Below are positions 9,535 through 17,344 of a stretch of DNA of 64,000 bases, in pieces (the first letter of the stretch is position 1; every line of letters begins with the position of its first letter). The DNA comes from PFJX01 sp031426735. Lineage in GTDB: Bacteria; Pseudomonadota; Gammaproteobacteria; Burkholderiales; Thiobacillaceae. The stretch covers positions 32,322 through 96,321 of the forward strand of contig JASJPK010000049.1 of NCBI GenBank assembly GCA_031426735.1, given 5' to 3'. The translations under genes were made by a program, and so were the position numbers. The notes under the pieces are model-generated. The model did no database searches. It was not told where the DNA came from and saw only the letters and a program-made list of their open reading frames with translations.

Positions 9535-10301
9535 GTGTCCGTTCCCTGGACCGCGTCTGGAGTGGCTATCCCGGTGGAGGAAGCGAATTGCTCGCCTTGT
9601 TGGCTATGGCTGACTGGTCGGATGACGACGGAAGATGCTGGCCCAGCATGACAGCAATTGCGAAGAAAACACGGCTATCGAGGTCTCAAGCACAACGCAT
9701 CGTACATGGGTTGATTGAAGCTGGTTTTGTCACCGTGACAGGCAATTTAACTGGTGGGGCGCCAGGCTCAACGCGTCAATATCAGATCAAGCTCTCATCC
9801 CTGACGGGTAGCGCCCATGCGACGGGTAGCGCCAGTGCGACGGGTAGCGCCCATGCGCGAGACGGGTCGCACCCATGCGGCGAGACGGGCCGCACCCATG
9901 CGACCCAAACCGTCATTGAACCGTCAATAACCGTCAATACATTGTCGACAGCCAAGCCTGATCGACTTGAACGGGCAGCCGGCAAGAAATCGAAACCTGA
10001 TTGCCCGCACCAAGAAATCATCGCCGCGTATCACGAAGCATTGCCGACTTCACCACGCATCCGAGACTGGACGCCGGCAAGGGCGGCGTTGTTGCGTAAC
10101 CGGTGGAACGAAGATCCGACCCGCCAGACGCTTGAATACTGGGAACGGTTGTTCGCCTACTGCGCTGAATCGGATTTCTTGACCGGCAAGGTTGCGACCC
10201 CCCGCCGTAAGCCTTTCACGGTCTCGCTGGAATGGCTGCTCAAACCTGAGAATTTCGCCAAGACCCGAGAAGGCCGGTATCACCAGGAGGCAGCGCAGTG
10301 A
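9531..10301 (+). CDS. Phage O-like replication initiator with N-terminal HTH
   Basis: 256 residues. The N-terminus (LLALLAMADWSDDDGRCWPS, MTAIAKKTRLSRSQAQRIVH) is the winged HTH of phage replication O-type proteins. The C-terminus (IIAAYHEALPTSPRIRDWTP…FTVSLEWLLKPENFAKTREG) is the region that in this group recruits the helicase. The middle encodes repeated TGSAHA units because five 18-bp DNA iterons run through it (9803-9901). Start on the ATGA overlap; the TGA overlaps the GTG of dnaB. It is expected to bind the iterons and load the DnaB encoded next to it. Confidence 0.8.
   Translation: MSVRSLDRVWSGYPGGGSELLALLAMADWSDDDGRCWPSMTAIAKKTRLSRSQAQRIVHGLIEAGFVTVTGNLTGGAPGSTRQYQIKLSSLTGSAHATGSASATGSAHARDGSHPCGETGRTHATQTVIEPSITVNTLSTAKPDRLERAAGKKSKPDCPHQEIIAAYHEALPTSPRIRDWTPARAALLRNRWNEDPTRQTLEYWERLFAYCAESDFLTGKVATPRRKPFTVSLEWLLKPENFAKTREGRYHQEAAQ
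9803..9938 (+). repeat. Iterons within the O-like gene: candidate replication origin
   Basis: Five 18-bp direct repeats, consensus GACGGGTAGCGCCCATGC, start at 9803, 9821, 9839, 9861 and 9884. Copies 1 and 3 are identical; the last two have GCACCC in place of GCGCCC, among other changes. They are followed by a more AT-rich tract with three AACCGTCA(A/T)T repeats at 9908, 9919 and 9929. The arrangement (iterons, then AT-rich tract, inside the initiator gene) matches the architecture of the lambda origin. Confidence 0.75.
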
Positions 10302-11665
10302 CCTCCTTCGACCAGACAGCATTCAGCGTGCCGACCACGCCGCACAGCGTCGAAGCCGAGCAAAGTCTGCTTGGCGCGCTGCTGATCGACCCCGCCGCAC
10401 TGGATCGCGTGCGCGACACCATTGCCGAACACGACCTTTATCGCGCCGACCATCGCACCATTTGGCGGCAGATCGTGAGCATGAGCGATGCCAGCCTGCC
10501 GATTGACGTCGTTACAGTTGCCGAACGCCTGGAAAGCCTTGGCACCCTGGATCAATGCGGCGGCTTGGTCTATCTAGCCACCATGGCGCAAAACGTACCC
10601 AGCGCGGCGAATGCACGCCGATACGCCGAACTCGTTGCCAAACATGGGCACCTACGTGCCCTGCAAGCCGCAGCCCAAGAAATTCTCGACGCCGTTGCAG
10701 CGCCAGGTATTCGCACCGCCGCCGAAATTGCCAGCGATGCCGAACGCATCCTGTCGGGTTTCGCCGCCGATCGTGGTGCTGGCGAACCCGTAACCGCCGC
10801 CGATGCAATGGCGCAAGTGCTACGGGATGCAGACGATGGCGCCGGACGCGCTGGGCTGATGACCGGGATTGATGACCTCGACTTCCTGACCGGCGGACTC
10901 GAACCCGGTCAACTTGTGATCCCTGCCGCTCGCCCCGCTGTAGGCAAGACCGCTGTTGCCTTGGCTATCGCGCGACACGTTGCCAGAAACGAAGGCCGGG
11001 TTGCCTTCTTCAGCCTGGAAATGACCCGGCGCGAACTGGCCGCCCGCCTGCTCGCTGCCGAGTCCGGAATACCTGCGCGCGTGCTTCGCAGTGGTCCAAA
11101 TCCTGGCGAATGGGCTGCCCTGGCGGATGCTGCGACCAAGCGGGGGAATTCAAGTCTGATCCTGGATGACCGCGCCGCCGCTTCTGTCGCCTACATCCGC
11201 GCCCGTTGCCGCCGCCTGAAGCGTGAAGGCGGTCTATCGCTTGTGGTTATCGATTATCTGCAACTGATGGCCCCGGAGAACCCGCGCGCAAACAGGAACG
11301 AGCAAGTCGGCAGTCTGAGCCGTGGCCTAAAGGCGCTCGCCAAGGAATTGCAAGTCCCTGTAATCGCCTTGGCGCAACTGAACAGAACCAGCGAGAACAG
11401 AGCCGACAAACGCCCGATGTTGTCCGACTTGCGCGACAGCGGAGAGGTCGAACAAGACGCCGATGCCGTGCTGCTCTTGAGCCGCGCGACAGAAGCCGGC
11501 GACGTTATCGAATGCGATCTCGCCAAGCATCGCCAAGGACCAACCGGGAGTTTCTTCCTTGATTTCGATGGCGCACGGATGCGTTTCAGCAAGCGTTACG
11601 GCGCACCAACACCAGCAGCACCACAGAGGCCGGCAAATTCACGGCCAAGAGGTTTCCAAGAATGA
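10298..11665 (+). CDS. dnaB: Replicative DNA helicase, DnaB family (element-encoded)
   Basis: 455 residues, normal DnaB length. N-terminal domain PHSVEAEQSLLGALLIDPAA (~9-110) and RecA-like domain with Walker A ARPAVGKT (K217), EMTRRELAARLLA, Walker B LVVIDYLQLM, and DLRDSGEVEQDADAV plus the C-terminal H/R loop. Walker A is ARPAVGKT, a slight variation on the usual ARPSMGKT. Starts with GTG at 10298, with AGGAGG at 10285-10290, overlapping the O-like gene by four bases. It unwinds DNA at the element's origin; carrying its own helicase makes replication independent of the host DnaB-DnaC loading step. Confidence 0.95.
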   Translation: MTSFDQTAFSVPTTPHSVEAEQSLLGALLIDPAALDRVRDTIAEHDLYRADHRTIWRQIVSMSDASLPIDVVTVAERLESLGTLDQCGGLVYLATMAQNVPSAANARRYAELVAKHGHLRALQAAAQEILDAVAAPGIRTAAEIASDAERILSGFAADRGAGEPVTAADAMAQVLRDADDGAGRAGLMTGIDDLDFLTGGLEPGQLVIPAARPAVGKTAVALAIARHVARNEGRVAFFSLEMTRRELAARLLAAESGIPARVLRSGPNPGEWAALADAATKRGNSSLILDDRAAASVAYIRARCRRLKREGGLSLVVIDYLQLMAPENPRANRNEQVGSLSRGLKALAKELQVPVIALAQLNRTSENRADKRPMLSDLRDSGEVEQDADAVLLLSRATEAGDVIECDLAKHRQGPTGSFFLDFDGARMRFSKRYGAPTPAAPQRPANSRPRGFQE

Positions 11666-11699
11666 CACCTGTTTTTTTATCCGCACAAGGAGAAATGCA

Positions 11700-12230
11700 A
11701 TGAAGGACACCCACATCCGCCCAAAATTAACAATTGCCCTCTGCAGAAAATATCTCGATTTAGCCGAGCGCCTTGAGCACAGCGGCCCTGTCGAATGGAC
11801 GGAAATTGAAGATTTTCTGAACTACGCCGGCCAGGAAGCGCGCGACGCCGTTGATGCAGTGCTCGAAGCCAACGGCGAAGCACCGCTTCCGCCGCGCCTA
11901 AATCCAGGTTGCCCGGAGTTCCAAGCCGCCTACGCCAAGGCTTGCGAATGCCGCTCCAGTGGGGCAGGCCGGGACAACGCAGAATGCAATGCGGCCATGC
12001 AGGTTATGTTTCAACGCGCGCCGCGCTGGGCGCTGGCTGCAATCGAACAGATCTCCGATGAAATGAACGCGCTCCCAAAGCCGGACCACATGAGCGAGAG
12101 CGGCGATCCCCTCTACTCGGTGGCGTGCATCGCAAAACACTTCGGCAAGACCGAAGAAGAAGTTGTCGCAGGCTTCCATCAACTCGGTCCCGGCGATTTC
12201 GTGACCGGCCCAGCCTTTCGCATCCAATAA
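11700..12230 (+). CDS. Unknown 176-aa phage-type protein
   Basis: Not recognised. ATG 11700 is preceded by AAGGAG at 11687-11692. The sequence is acidic and mainly helical, with a cysteine-rich centre (CECRSSGAGRDNAEC) and a C-terminal part that looks like a small DNA-binding or regulatory helix bundle (YSVACIAKHFGKTEEEVVAGFHQL). It lies between dnaB and the tape-measure-like gene, with 15 bases to the latter, so probably in the same transcript. Confidence 0.65.
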   Translation: MKDTHIRPKLTIALCRKYLDLAERLEHSGPVEWTEIEDFLNYAGQEARDAVDAVLEANGEAPLPPRLNPGCPEFQAAYAKACECRSSGAGRDNAECNAAMQVMFQRAPRWALAAIEQISDEMNALPKPDHMSESGDPLYSVACIAKHFGKTEEEVVAGFHQLGPGDFVTGPAFRIQ

Positions 12231-12245
12231 TCAGGGAGAAACCAG

Positions 12246-14573
12246 ATGACCGTATCAATCCCGTTTTCGGCCGAGCCGAACCAGATCCTCGACGCCTTCC
12301 GCCGTATTCAGGAAGAAGCCAGAAAGACCAACCGCGAGCTTAAAAGCCTGGGCGACGTCGACTTCCCCGGCCTGGAAGATGCCAAGCGACAGCTTCAAGA
12401 CATGCAACGCGGCTTCGAGCAGATGTTCTCGAAGGCGATCCGCACCAATGCAGCCGGCGACCTGCGTTCCGGCAGCCGCAACGGCGTCTACGACAAGGAC
12501 GTCGTAAGCTGGCTGTCGAATGTCCAGAAGCAATTCCCGGATCAGAAAGACCTGGTTCGCCATCTGAAGAGCGTGATCGAGCAATCGGCGCGCATCGGGC
12601 AGCATATCCCGGCGCCGTACTCGCCGGTATCGCCGACTTCACCGCTTCCGGCACCGGCGCCATCGTCGCCACTGCCGAATCCATCAATGCCGCTGCCAGG
12701 CGGGGGCAAGCCGGCATGGACGCTGCCGAATTACCCTGTTTGGGGCGGCACGCTGCCGGGTGGACACGTTCCGCCGATCGGTTCCGGCATGCGCACCTTC
12801 CCGACCTGGGGCGGCACGCTGCCGGGCGGCGGCATGCCGGGCATGCCGTATCCGCAGTTGCCGCACATCCCTGGGCAACAACCCGGCGTGACGCCTGGCG
12901 GTCCTGGCTGGTACGGCGGCCCGGGCATGGGTGCGGCGCTGGGAGGCTTGATGAGTGGCAACATCGGTGGCATCGCGGGCGGTGCAATGGGCGGGCTGGC
13001 GGGAGGGCCGATCGGCGCCATGGTCGGCGCGACCATCGGCAGCAAGCTGCAGGCCGCTATCGGCAAATACGCCGAACAGTCGATGCAGGAAGCGTTCGGC
13101 ATGTCCGACCTTCGCCGTAGCGTCTACGGCATCAACGAGGAATTCGGCGACTTCCGCAAAAACATCCGCGCGGCGGGCGATGGACTGGGTGTCACCTACA
13201 ACGAAACGCTTGCGATGTCGCGCGCGTTTGCGCAGCTTTCCAGCTTGACCGGTAGCGGCGGCATCGCATCGGGCACGCGCGCCGGTATCGCGCTGTCGCG
13301 GCAATTCGGCCTGGACCCCAGCCAGGGCGCGTCGATGATGGGGCGCATGGCCTTTCTTGGGCTGGGCGGCGGCGACCCGAAGAAGCAGGCACAAATGCTG
13401 GCCGAAGCCATGGCCGGCAGCAATCTCGGCGCGCGCCAGTCTGACGCGGCAGAGGCGATGATTCGCTTTGCCGAACGCAGCGCCAGCATGATCGGCGACG
13501 GCGGAAATGTGGCTGGCTATACCGGCCGGCTGCTGGCGCTGTTCAACAGCAGCGACAAGGGTGTCCGCGCCAACGCCGCCGGCATACTCGGCGGCTATGA
13601 CGAATCCGTGCGCGCTGGCGGGCGAGCGGGCGACGCCGGCAAGAACTTCTTCTACAACGTGATGTCGAGAAACGGCACGGCTGATCCGTTCGACATCGAA
13701 ATGGCGCTGGAAGGCGGCTTCTCCGGCAAGATGGGCAACGGCAAGATGATCGGACCGGAGTTGTTGCGCCATATCCGCAGTCGTTATAGCGGCATGGGGT
13801 CAAATGCAATGGCCAGCGCCACCAAGGGTTTGTTCGGCGGCAGCGCATCGGTAGCCAAGAAAACCATCGAATCCCTGATTGCCAACCCGAACATGAGCGA
13901 TTCGGATGCGGCGAAGAAGGTCAGTGCCTTGATGGCGGACTTGAGAAAAGACGAAGACGGGAAGGATCTACGCATCGCATCCGCCAACCTGAACAACGCG
14001 GCGCAGAAACTGCTTGGCGACAACATGCTGCCGGTCATGACCAAGATGAGCGAAGTGCTTGGCGACCTGACGAATGCGATCAATGACTGGATCGGGAAGA
14101 AGCCGGGGTCTGCCGCAGCAAAGGAGTTCTCTGAACTGGATGCGTCGCGTCAGCAGTCATCCAGATTCAAGCAATGGGGTGACTTTGGCGGCAAACAATG
14201 GATGCACCGAAAGGTACTCCCAACAGAATCATCCATGAGGTCTTTCATGGGCAATCCTGGTGCCGAAGCGTTCCCGTCTGGCTTTGTCGATGAAATGAGC
14301 AGATCGCCAGGATCAAGAAGGGTCGACAGCGAGTTTATGCAATCTGTCAGCGACCTGGCGGGGAAGCACAAGATCAAGTACATGGCTCCAGCATCTGAAC
14401 GTGGCAGCGCTCAACAGATCGGCATCACCGGTGGCAATCAAGTCGATGCGGAGAAGTTTTCAAAAGCCGTCGACAAGTTGGCGAACATGGTCGGCTTCAA
14501 AGTCGATGTGAAGGTCGTTGTCGACAAAAACGGAAACGCCATAAAAAGACCCAGCAACAACCCGAGCCGCTGA
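12246..14573 (+). CDS. Tape-measure-like protein, 775 aa
   Basis: Layout: N-terminal coiled-coil segment (~10-110, RRIQEEARKTNRELKSLG); a Pro/Gly-rich linker (~120-230) with the repeated unit WGGTLPGG; a glycine/alanine-rich hydrophobic stretch (~235-275, GGIAGGAMGGLAGGPIGAMV) that could span a membrane; and a long helical C-terminal region ending …NMLPVMTKMSEVLGDLTNAI, a motif often seen in phage tail tape measures. Tape measures set tail length and aid DNA ejection. No tail tube or baseplate gene is near, which is odd, so the assignment is by overall features only; a membrane-associated structural protein is the alternative. ATG 12246 follows AGGGAGAAA. Confidence 0.5.
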   Translation: MTVSIPFSAEPNQILDAFRRIQEEARKTNRELKSLGDVDFPGLEDAKRQLQDMQRGFEQMFSKAIRTNAAGDLRSGSRNGVYDKDVVSWLSNVQKQFPDQKDLVRHLKSVIEQSARIGQHIPAPYSPVSPTSPLPAPAPSSPLPNPSMPLPGGGKPAWTLPNYPVWGGTLPGGHVPPIGSGMRTFPTWGGTLPGGGMPGMPYPQLPHIPGQQPGVTPGGPGWYGGPGMGAALGGLMSGNIGGIAGGAMGGLAGGPIGAMVGATIGSKLQAAIGKYAEQSMQEAFGMSDLRRSVYGINEEFGDFRKNIRAAGDGLGVTYNETLAMSRAFAQLSSLTGSGGIASGTRAGIALSRQFGLDPSQGASMMGRMAFLGLGGGDPKKQAQMLAEAMAGSNLGARQSDAAEAMIRFAERSASMIGDGGNVAGYTGRLLALFNSSDKGVRANAAGILGGYDESVRAGGRAGDAGKNFFYNVMSRNGTADPFDIEMALEGGFSGKMGNGKMIGPELLRHIRSRYSGMGSNAMASATKGLFGGSASVAKKTIESLIANPNMSDSDAAKKVSALMADLRKDEDGKDLRIASANLNNAAQKLLGDNMLPVMTKMSEVLGDLTNAINDWIGKKPGSAAAKEFSELDASRQQSSRFKQWGDFGGKQWMHRKVLPTESSMRSFMGNPGAEAFPSGFVDEMSRSPGSRRVDSEFMQSVSDLAGKHKIKYMAPASERGSAQQIGITGGNQVDAEKFSKAVDKLANMVGFKVDVKVVVDKNGNAIKRPSNNPSR

Positions 14574-14574
14574 T

Positions 14575-15480
14575 ATGAAACAGGCTGTTTCTCCCGAGCA
14601 AAAGCAACGGGTGTTGGATCTTCGCCGCTTGCATTCGTTGGCGGAGGTTGCCGGCTTGACCGGCTTGCCACTGGGCACCGTGAAGACCATCGTTTCAAGA
14701 TCGCGCCAGTTCAGCGACAACCAGGCGCACCGGGCTTTATTCACTTTGCCGGCAATCCAGCCAAGCAATCAAACGTTGCCAGCGGTTCCAGAACTGCCGC
14801 CACAGATGCGAGTGACTGGGGACGATGAAATCGACGCCGTTATTTGGCTTCGTTCCGTCATCGATACAGGCCAGCCCGCGCTGATCGAAAAGGCGATGCA
14901 GGCGAAGGCCAAGATCCTGACGCCTCTCGCCGATATCGAAAAGCGTTACTTGCAACACCTGGTTTCAGCGAACCCCGGCGACTGGACTGTTGCGTTCAAG
15001 ACATTTGGCTTTGCCGACTTGGACGGGCTTGCCGTGCATGCTGTCCAGCGTGAGCAGTTGCGCGCCGAAACCCTGGCCCGCTTCGGCGACGGCATCTTTG
15101 CCGAAACCGAGGCGGAATCGTTTTGCGTCGATACCTTGCATGGCCTGGAGCGGGGCGGACCGATGCTTGACTTCGATAAAACGGAAGTTGCCGCCAGGTT
15201 CAAGCGTTGCACCGCGCTTATGCCACAAACGCTTTCCGATTGCCTGCATGAACTCAAATATTGGAATGACCTGTACAGGTTGCGCAATGCTGTTGATCGA
15301 GACGCAGCAGATCCAGTGCCAGAGGCAACGGCTCGCGACTGGTTTGTTTTCGGCCTTCTGGCTGAGATTCGGCCGCGCGGCAAAGATGAAGCAATGGCCG
15401 TGTTCCGGTATCTGATCGAAGACGACCGCATGGGTATGACCAAAACCGAGTCGATCTTGACCAACTTGATCAGGCGATGA
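14575..15480 (+). CDS. Unknown 301-aa protein with N-terminal HTH
   Basis: One base after the tape-measure-like gene stop (TGA-T-ATG), so almost certainly co-translated. Residues ~18-45 (LHSLAEVAGLTGLPLGTVKT) form a sigma-70 region 4/resolvase-like helix-turn-helix; the remainder is helical with no known motif. It may be a late regulator or an accessory virion protein. Confidence 0.65.
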   Translation: MKQAVSPEQKQRVLDLRRLHSLAEVAGLTGLPLGTVKTIVSRSRQFSDNQAHRALFTLPAIQPSNQTLPAVPELPPQMRVTGDDEIDAVIWLRSVIDTGQPALIEKAMQAKAKILTPLADIEKRYLQHLVSANPGDWTVAFKTFGFADLDGLAVHAVQREQLRAETLARFGDGIFAETEAESFCVDTLHGLERGGPMLDFDKTEVAARFKRCTALMPQTLSDCLHELKYWNDLYRLRNAVDRDAADPVPEATARDWFVFGLLAEIRPRGKDEAMAVFRYLIEDDRMGMTKTESILTNLIRR

Positions 15481-15526
15481 ATCGCTAGGTGGCTGCTACG
15501 CCCCATAATTTACAGAAGTTTTGCGC

Positions 15527-16006
15527 CTAATTTCTTGGCGAATAAGCAATGCATACGCCATCTCCATTGCGCTTCTCGCACGGCGCATTCATGGGTTCTG
15601 TGTCCTCATGGTTATCTGACATCGCGTTACGAAGCTGATTTGTCTTGGCTTTCATCGCCCACGTTTCAAGTTCGATTGGTCCGGCAAGAAGATTGCGCGG
15701 CTCCCCATTGATGTGAATGGCGTGTAAGTCGATGAAATTGGTATCCATGTTCACAAGCCATTGAATGCCGGCCTCACCAGCCTCATTCGTCATAATTACA
15801 CTGACGGCGCGAGTGTTGGCAGGCAATCCTTCTGCCTTGGTGCTTTCCCATGAAACGCGTCCCGTTGCCCCAGCAAGCCGCGCGACTTCAGATTGAATTG
15901 ATGCGCCACCATCATCGAATGAATGATTTTTCGTGATTTCAATAGCGCGATCAGAGCAACCTGAAATCACGAAAAGCAAAATGGAAACTGCAACTATGAT
16001 CTTCAT
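15527..16006 (-). CDS. Small lipoprotein, 159 aa, in the element
   Basis: MKIIVAVSILLFVISGCSDR is a type II signal peptide with lipobox ISGC (Cys17), followed by D at +2 of the mature part after S, consistent with membrane anchoring. The rest is a soluble domain of unknown fold with two C-terminal cysteines. AAGGAGG lies 5-6 bases before the ATG on the minus strand. It is on the opposite strand to the flanking phage genes, as expected for a lysogenic-conversion or superinfection-exclusion gene (inference from context). Confidence 0.75.
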   Translation of the reverse strand: MKIIVAVSILLFVISGCSDRAIEITKNHSFDDGGASIQSEVARLAGATGRVSWESTKAEGLPANTRAVSVIMTNEAGEAGIQWLVNMDTNFIDLHAIHINGEPRNLLAGPIELETWAMKAKTNQLRNAMSDNHEDTEPMNAPCEKRNGDGVCIAYSPRN

Positions 16007-16318
16007 GGAAGCCTCCTTGAAACGAGAATCCTAACGCCTCATAGACGTGTGGCGAGGGTGATGATGCCGAACTACGCCCTGATCACTTTATGGCGAAAGA
16101 GCCGAAAGTGCTTGGATATGCTGCTCCCGAATTTTTGGGAACTGCTTTTTACACCAACGGCATAGATCTACTTCGTAATGGCTTGTTTTATCTTGGTTTT
16201 TCGTTCCTTTTAGATAGCCAACTGATAGTTTCGTTAAATTTTGATAGCGGCTATCAGATTACTAACGCGATTCGCGCGAGATGCCGCTCTATTGCTGGCT
16301 TCACAAGCTATCCGAAGA
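16007..16318. promoter_or_regulatory. AT-rich intergenic region with 15-bp palindrome (16242-16256)
   Basis: No gene is supported here. TGATAGC-G-GCTATCA at 16242-16256 is a perfect palindrome, and half-sites GATAGC and TGATAG recur at 16213 and 16223. The region lies upstream of the lipoprotein gene (minus strand), so it probably carries its promoter and a repressor operator. The base composition is conspicuously AT-rich. Confidence 0.45.
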
Positions 16319-17227
16319 TCAAAACAGCTCCCCCTGAGCATCTTTCCACTCCGCTTCGGTTTCTTTCGGATACCGCCTGGGCGACGGCTTTGGCACTGGC
16401 TGCCCAGCCTGGCTTGCCGCATGCTCGATGCGCGCTGTAGCGATGGCGATGTGCTCGGTTTCACACTCAATGCCGTCGAAGTCGAACGGTCCGCGATCGA
16501 TACCGGCAAGCGTGTCTTCCATCCAGGACAGAAACTTCGGGTCGGCGCCGGGCGGGGCTTTAGCCTTGGCTGTCCATATGCAAACACACCGATCTTGCGG
16601 CCCATCTTCATCCTCTGTATTGAGAATTCCGCACAGTGGGCTGGGGAGAAGCGGAACATCCCCAAGCGGATCATCATAGGCTGACAATAGCGCATCGACT
16701 GAATACGTCTTTCCATCGACAAGTTCACGCGCGATGCGGCATCTATCCAGGCAATGGACAGCCGATAAGCCCCTCGCATGCGTTGCGCCGTTGGCTTTAG
16801 CTGCAGCCAGTTCCTGGTAGTTCGATTCAAAAAACAGGCGCACAAAAGATAGCGGAATTCCTCGCTCTCGATACAGGGCGAATAGGCGATGGCGCAAATC
16901 ACCAGGCACGGTCATGTCGTCGCGCGTCATCGGCGGCACCCACTTTTGCGGATGCGCCAAATTGTGCCGAACCCTTTCGCGCATCCTTTCAACAGCCAAG
17001 TCGTAGTCGGCCCATGTCTTGATGACGGATGTTGGCGGAAATCGGTTGATCGCCCACTCGACGGCTAAGAACGCATCTTCTTCGTCTTTTCCAGCGTGCT
17101 CTACGGATAAATAGGCGTACACCTCAAGCAGACGTTCCGCCGACCACGGAACCCATGCCAATTCGCGCCGAACCGGTGTGCGTGGCTTTTTCAGTAGCCA
17201 GGACTTCATGATCGACCATAGCCACAT
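16319..17227 (-). CDS. Unknown 302-aa protein sharing a module with the head protein
   Basis: Not recognised. The start at 17227 is supported by TTGGAGG just upstream. The N-terminal half is rich in W and R (MWLWSIMKSWLLKK, then MRERVRHNLAHPQKWVPPMT). Near its C-terminus GADPKFLSWMEDTLAGIDRG is nearly identical to a segment of the Mu gpF-like protein (GADPKFLAWMEDTLAGIDRA), and the DNA of the two stretches is about 85% identical in inverted orientation. The C-terminus is Pro-rich and charged. It is probably transcribed on its own or with the lipoprotein. Confidence 0.65.
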   Translation of the reverse strand: MWLWSIMKSWLLKKPRTPVRRELAWVPWSAERLLEVYAYLSVEHAGKDEEDAFLAVEWAINRFPPTSVIKTWADYDLAVERMRERVRHNLAHPQKWVPPMTRDDMTVPGDLRHRLFALYRERGIPLSFVRLFFESNYQELAAAKANGATHARGLSAVHCLDRCRIARELVDGKTYSVDALLSAYDDPLGDVPLLPSPLCGILNTEDEDGPQDRCVCIWTAKAKAPPGADPKFLSWMEDTLAGIDRGPFDFDGIECETEHIAIATARIEHAASQAGQPVPKPSPRRYPKETEAEWKDAQGELF

Positions 17228-17344
17228 GATGCCTCCAAGGTGACTTATTTCAGATTGTCATACCAAGAGTTTGCCAAAATGGCCCCCAAAGCCAAGCTAA
17301 ACAGCCAGAAACCATGACGGAATTCGTGACGCCATCATAGGCAC

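Noticed and set aside
9803..9907. CRISPR array
   Set aside because: The 18-bp repeats are adjacent with almost no spacers, lie in phase within a protein-coding gene, and no cas gene is present. The GTCACACC array at 23643 fails for the same reasons.
16090..16440. A 116-codon plus-strand ORF
   Set aside because: AT-rich first part then overlaps the 3' end of the 302-aa gene antisense; no ribosome-binding site or family resemblance.
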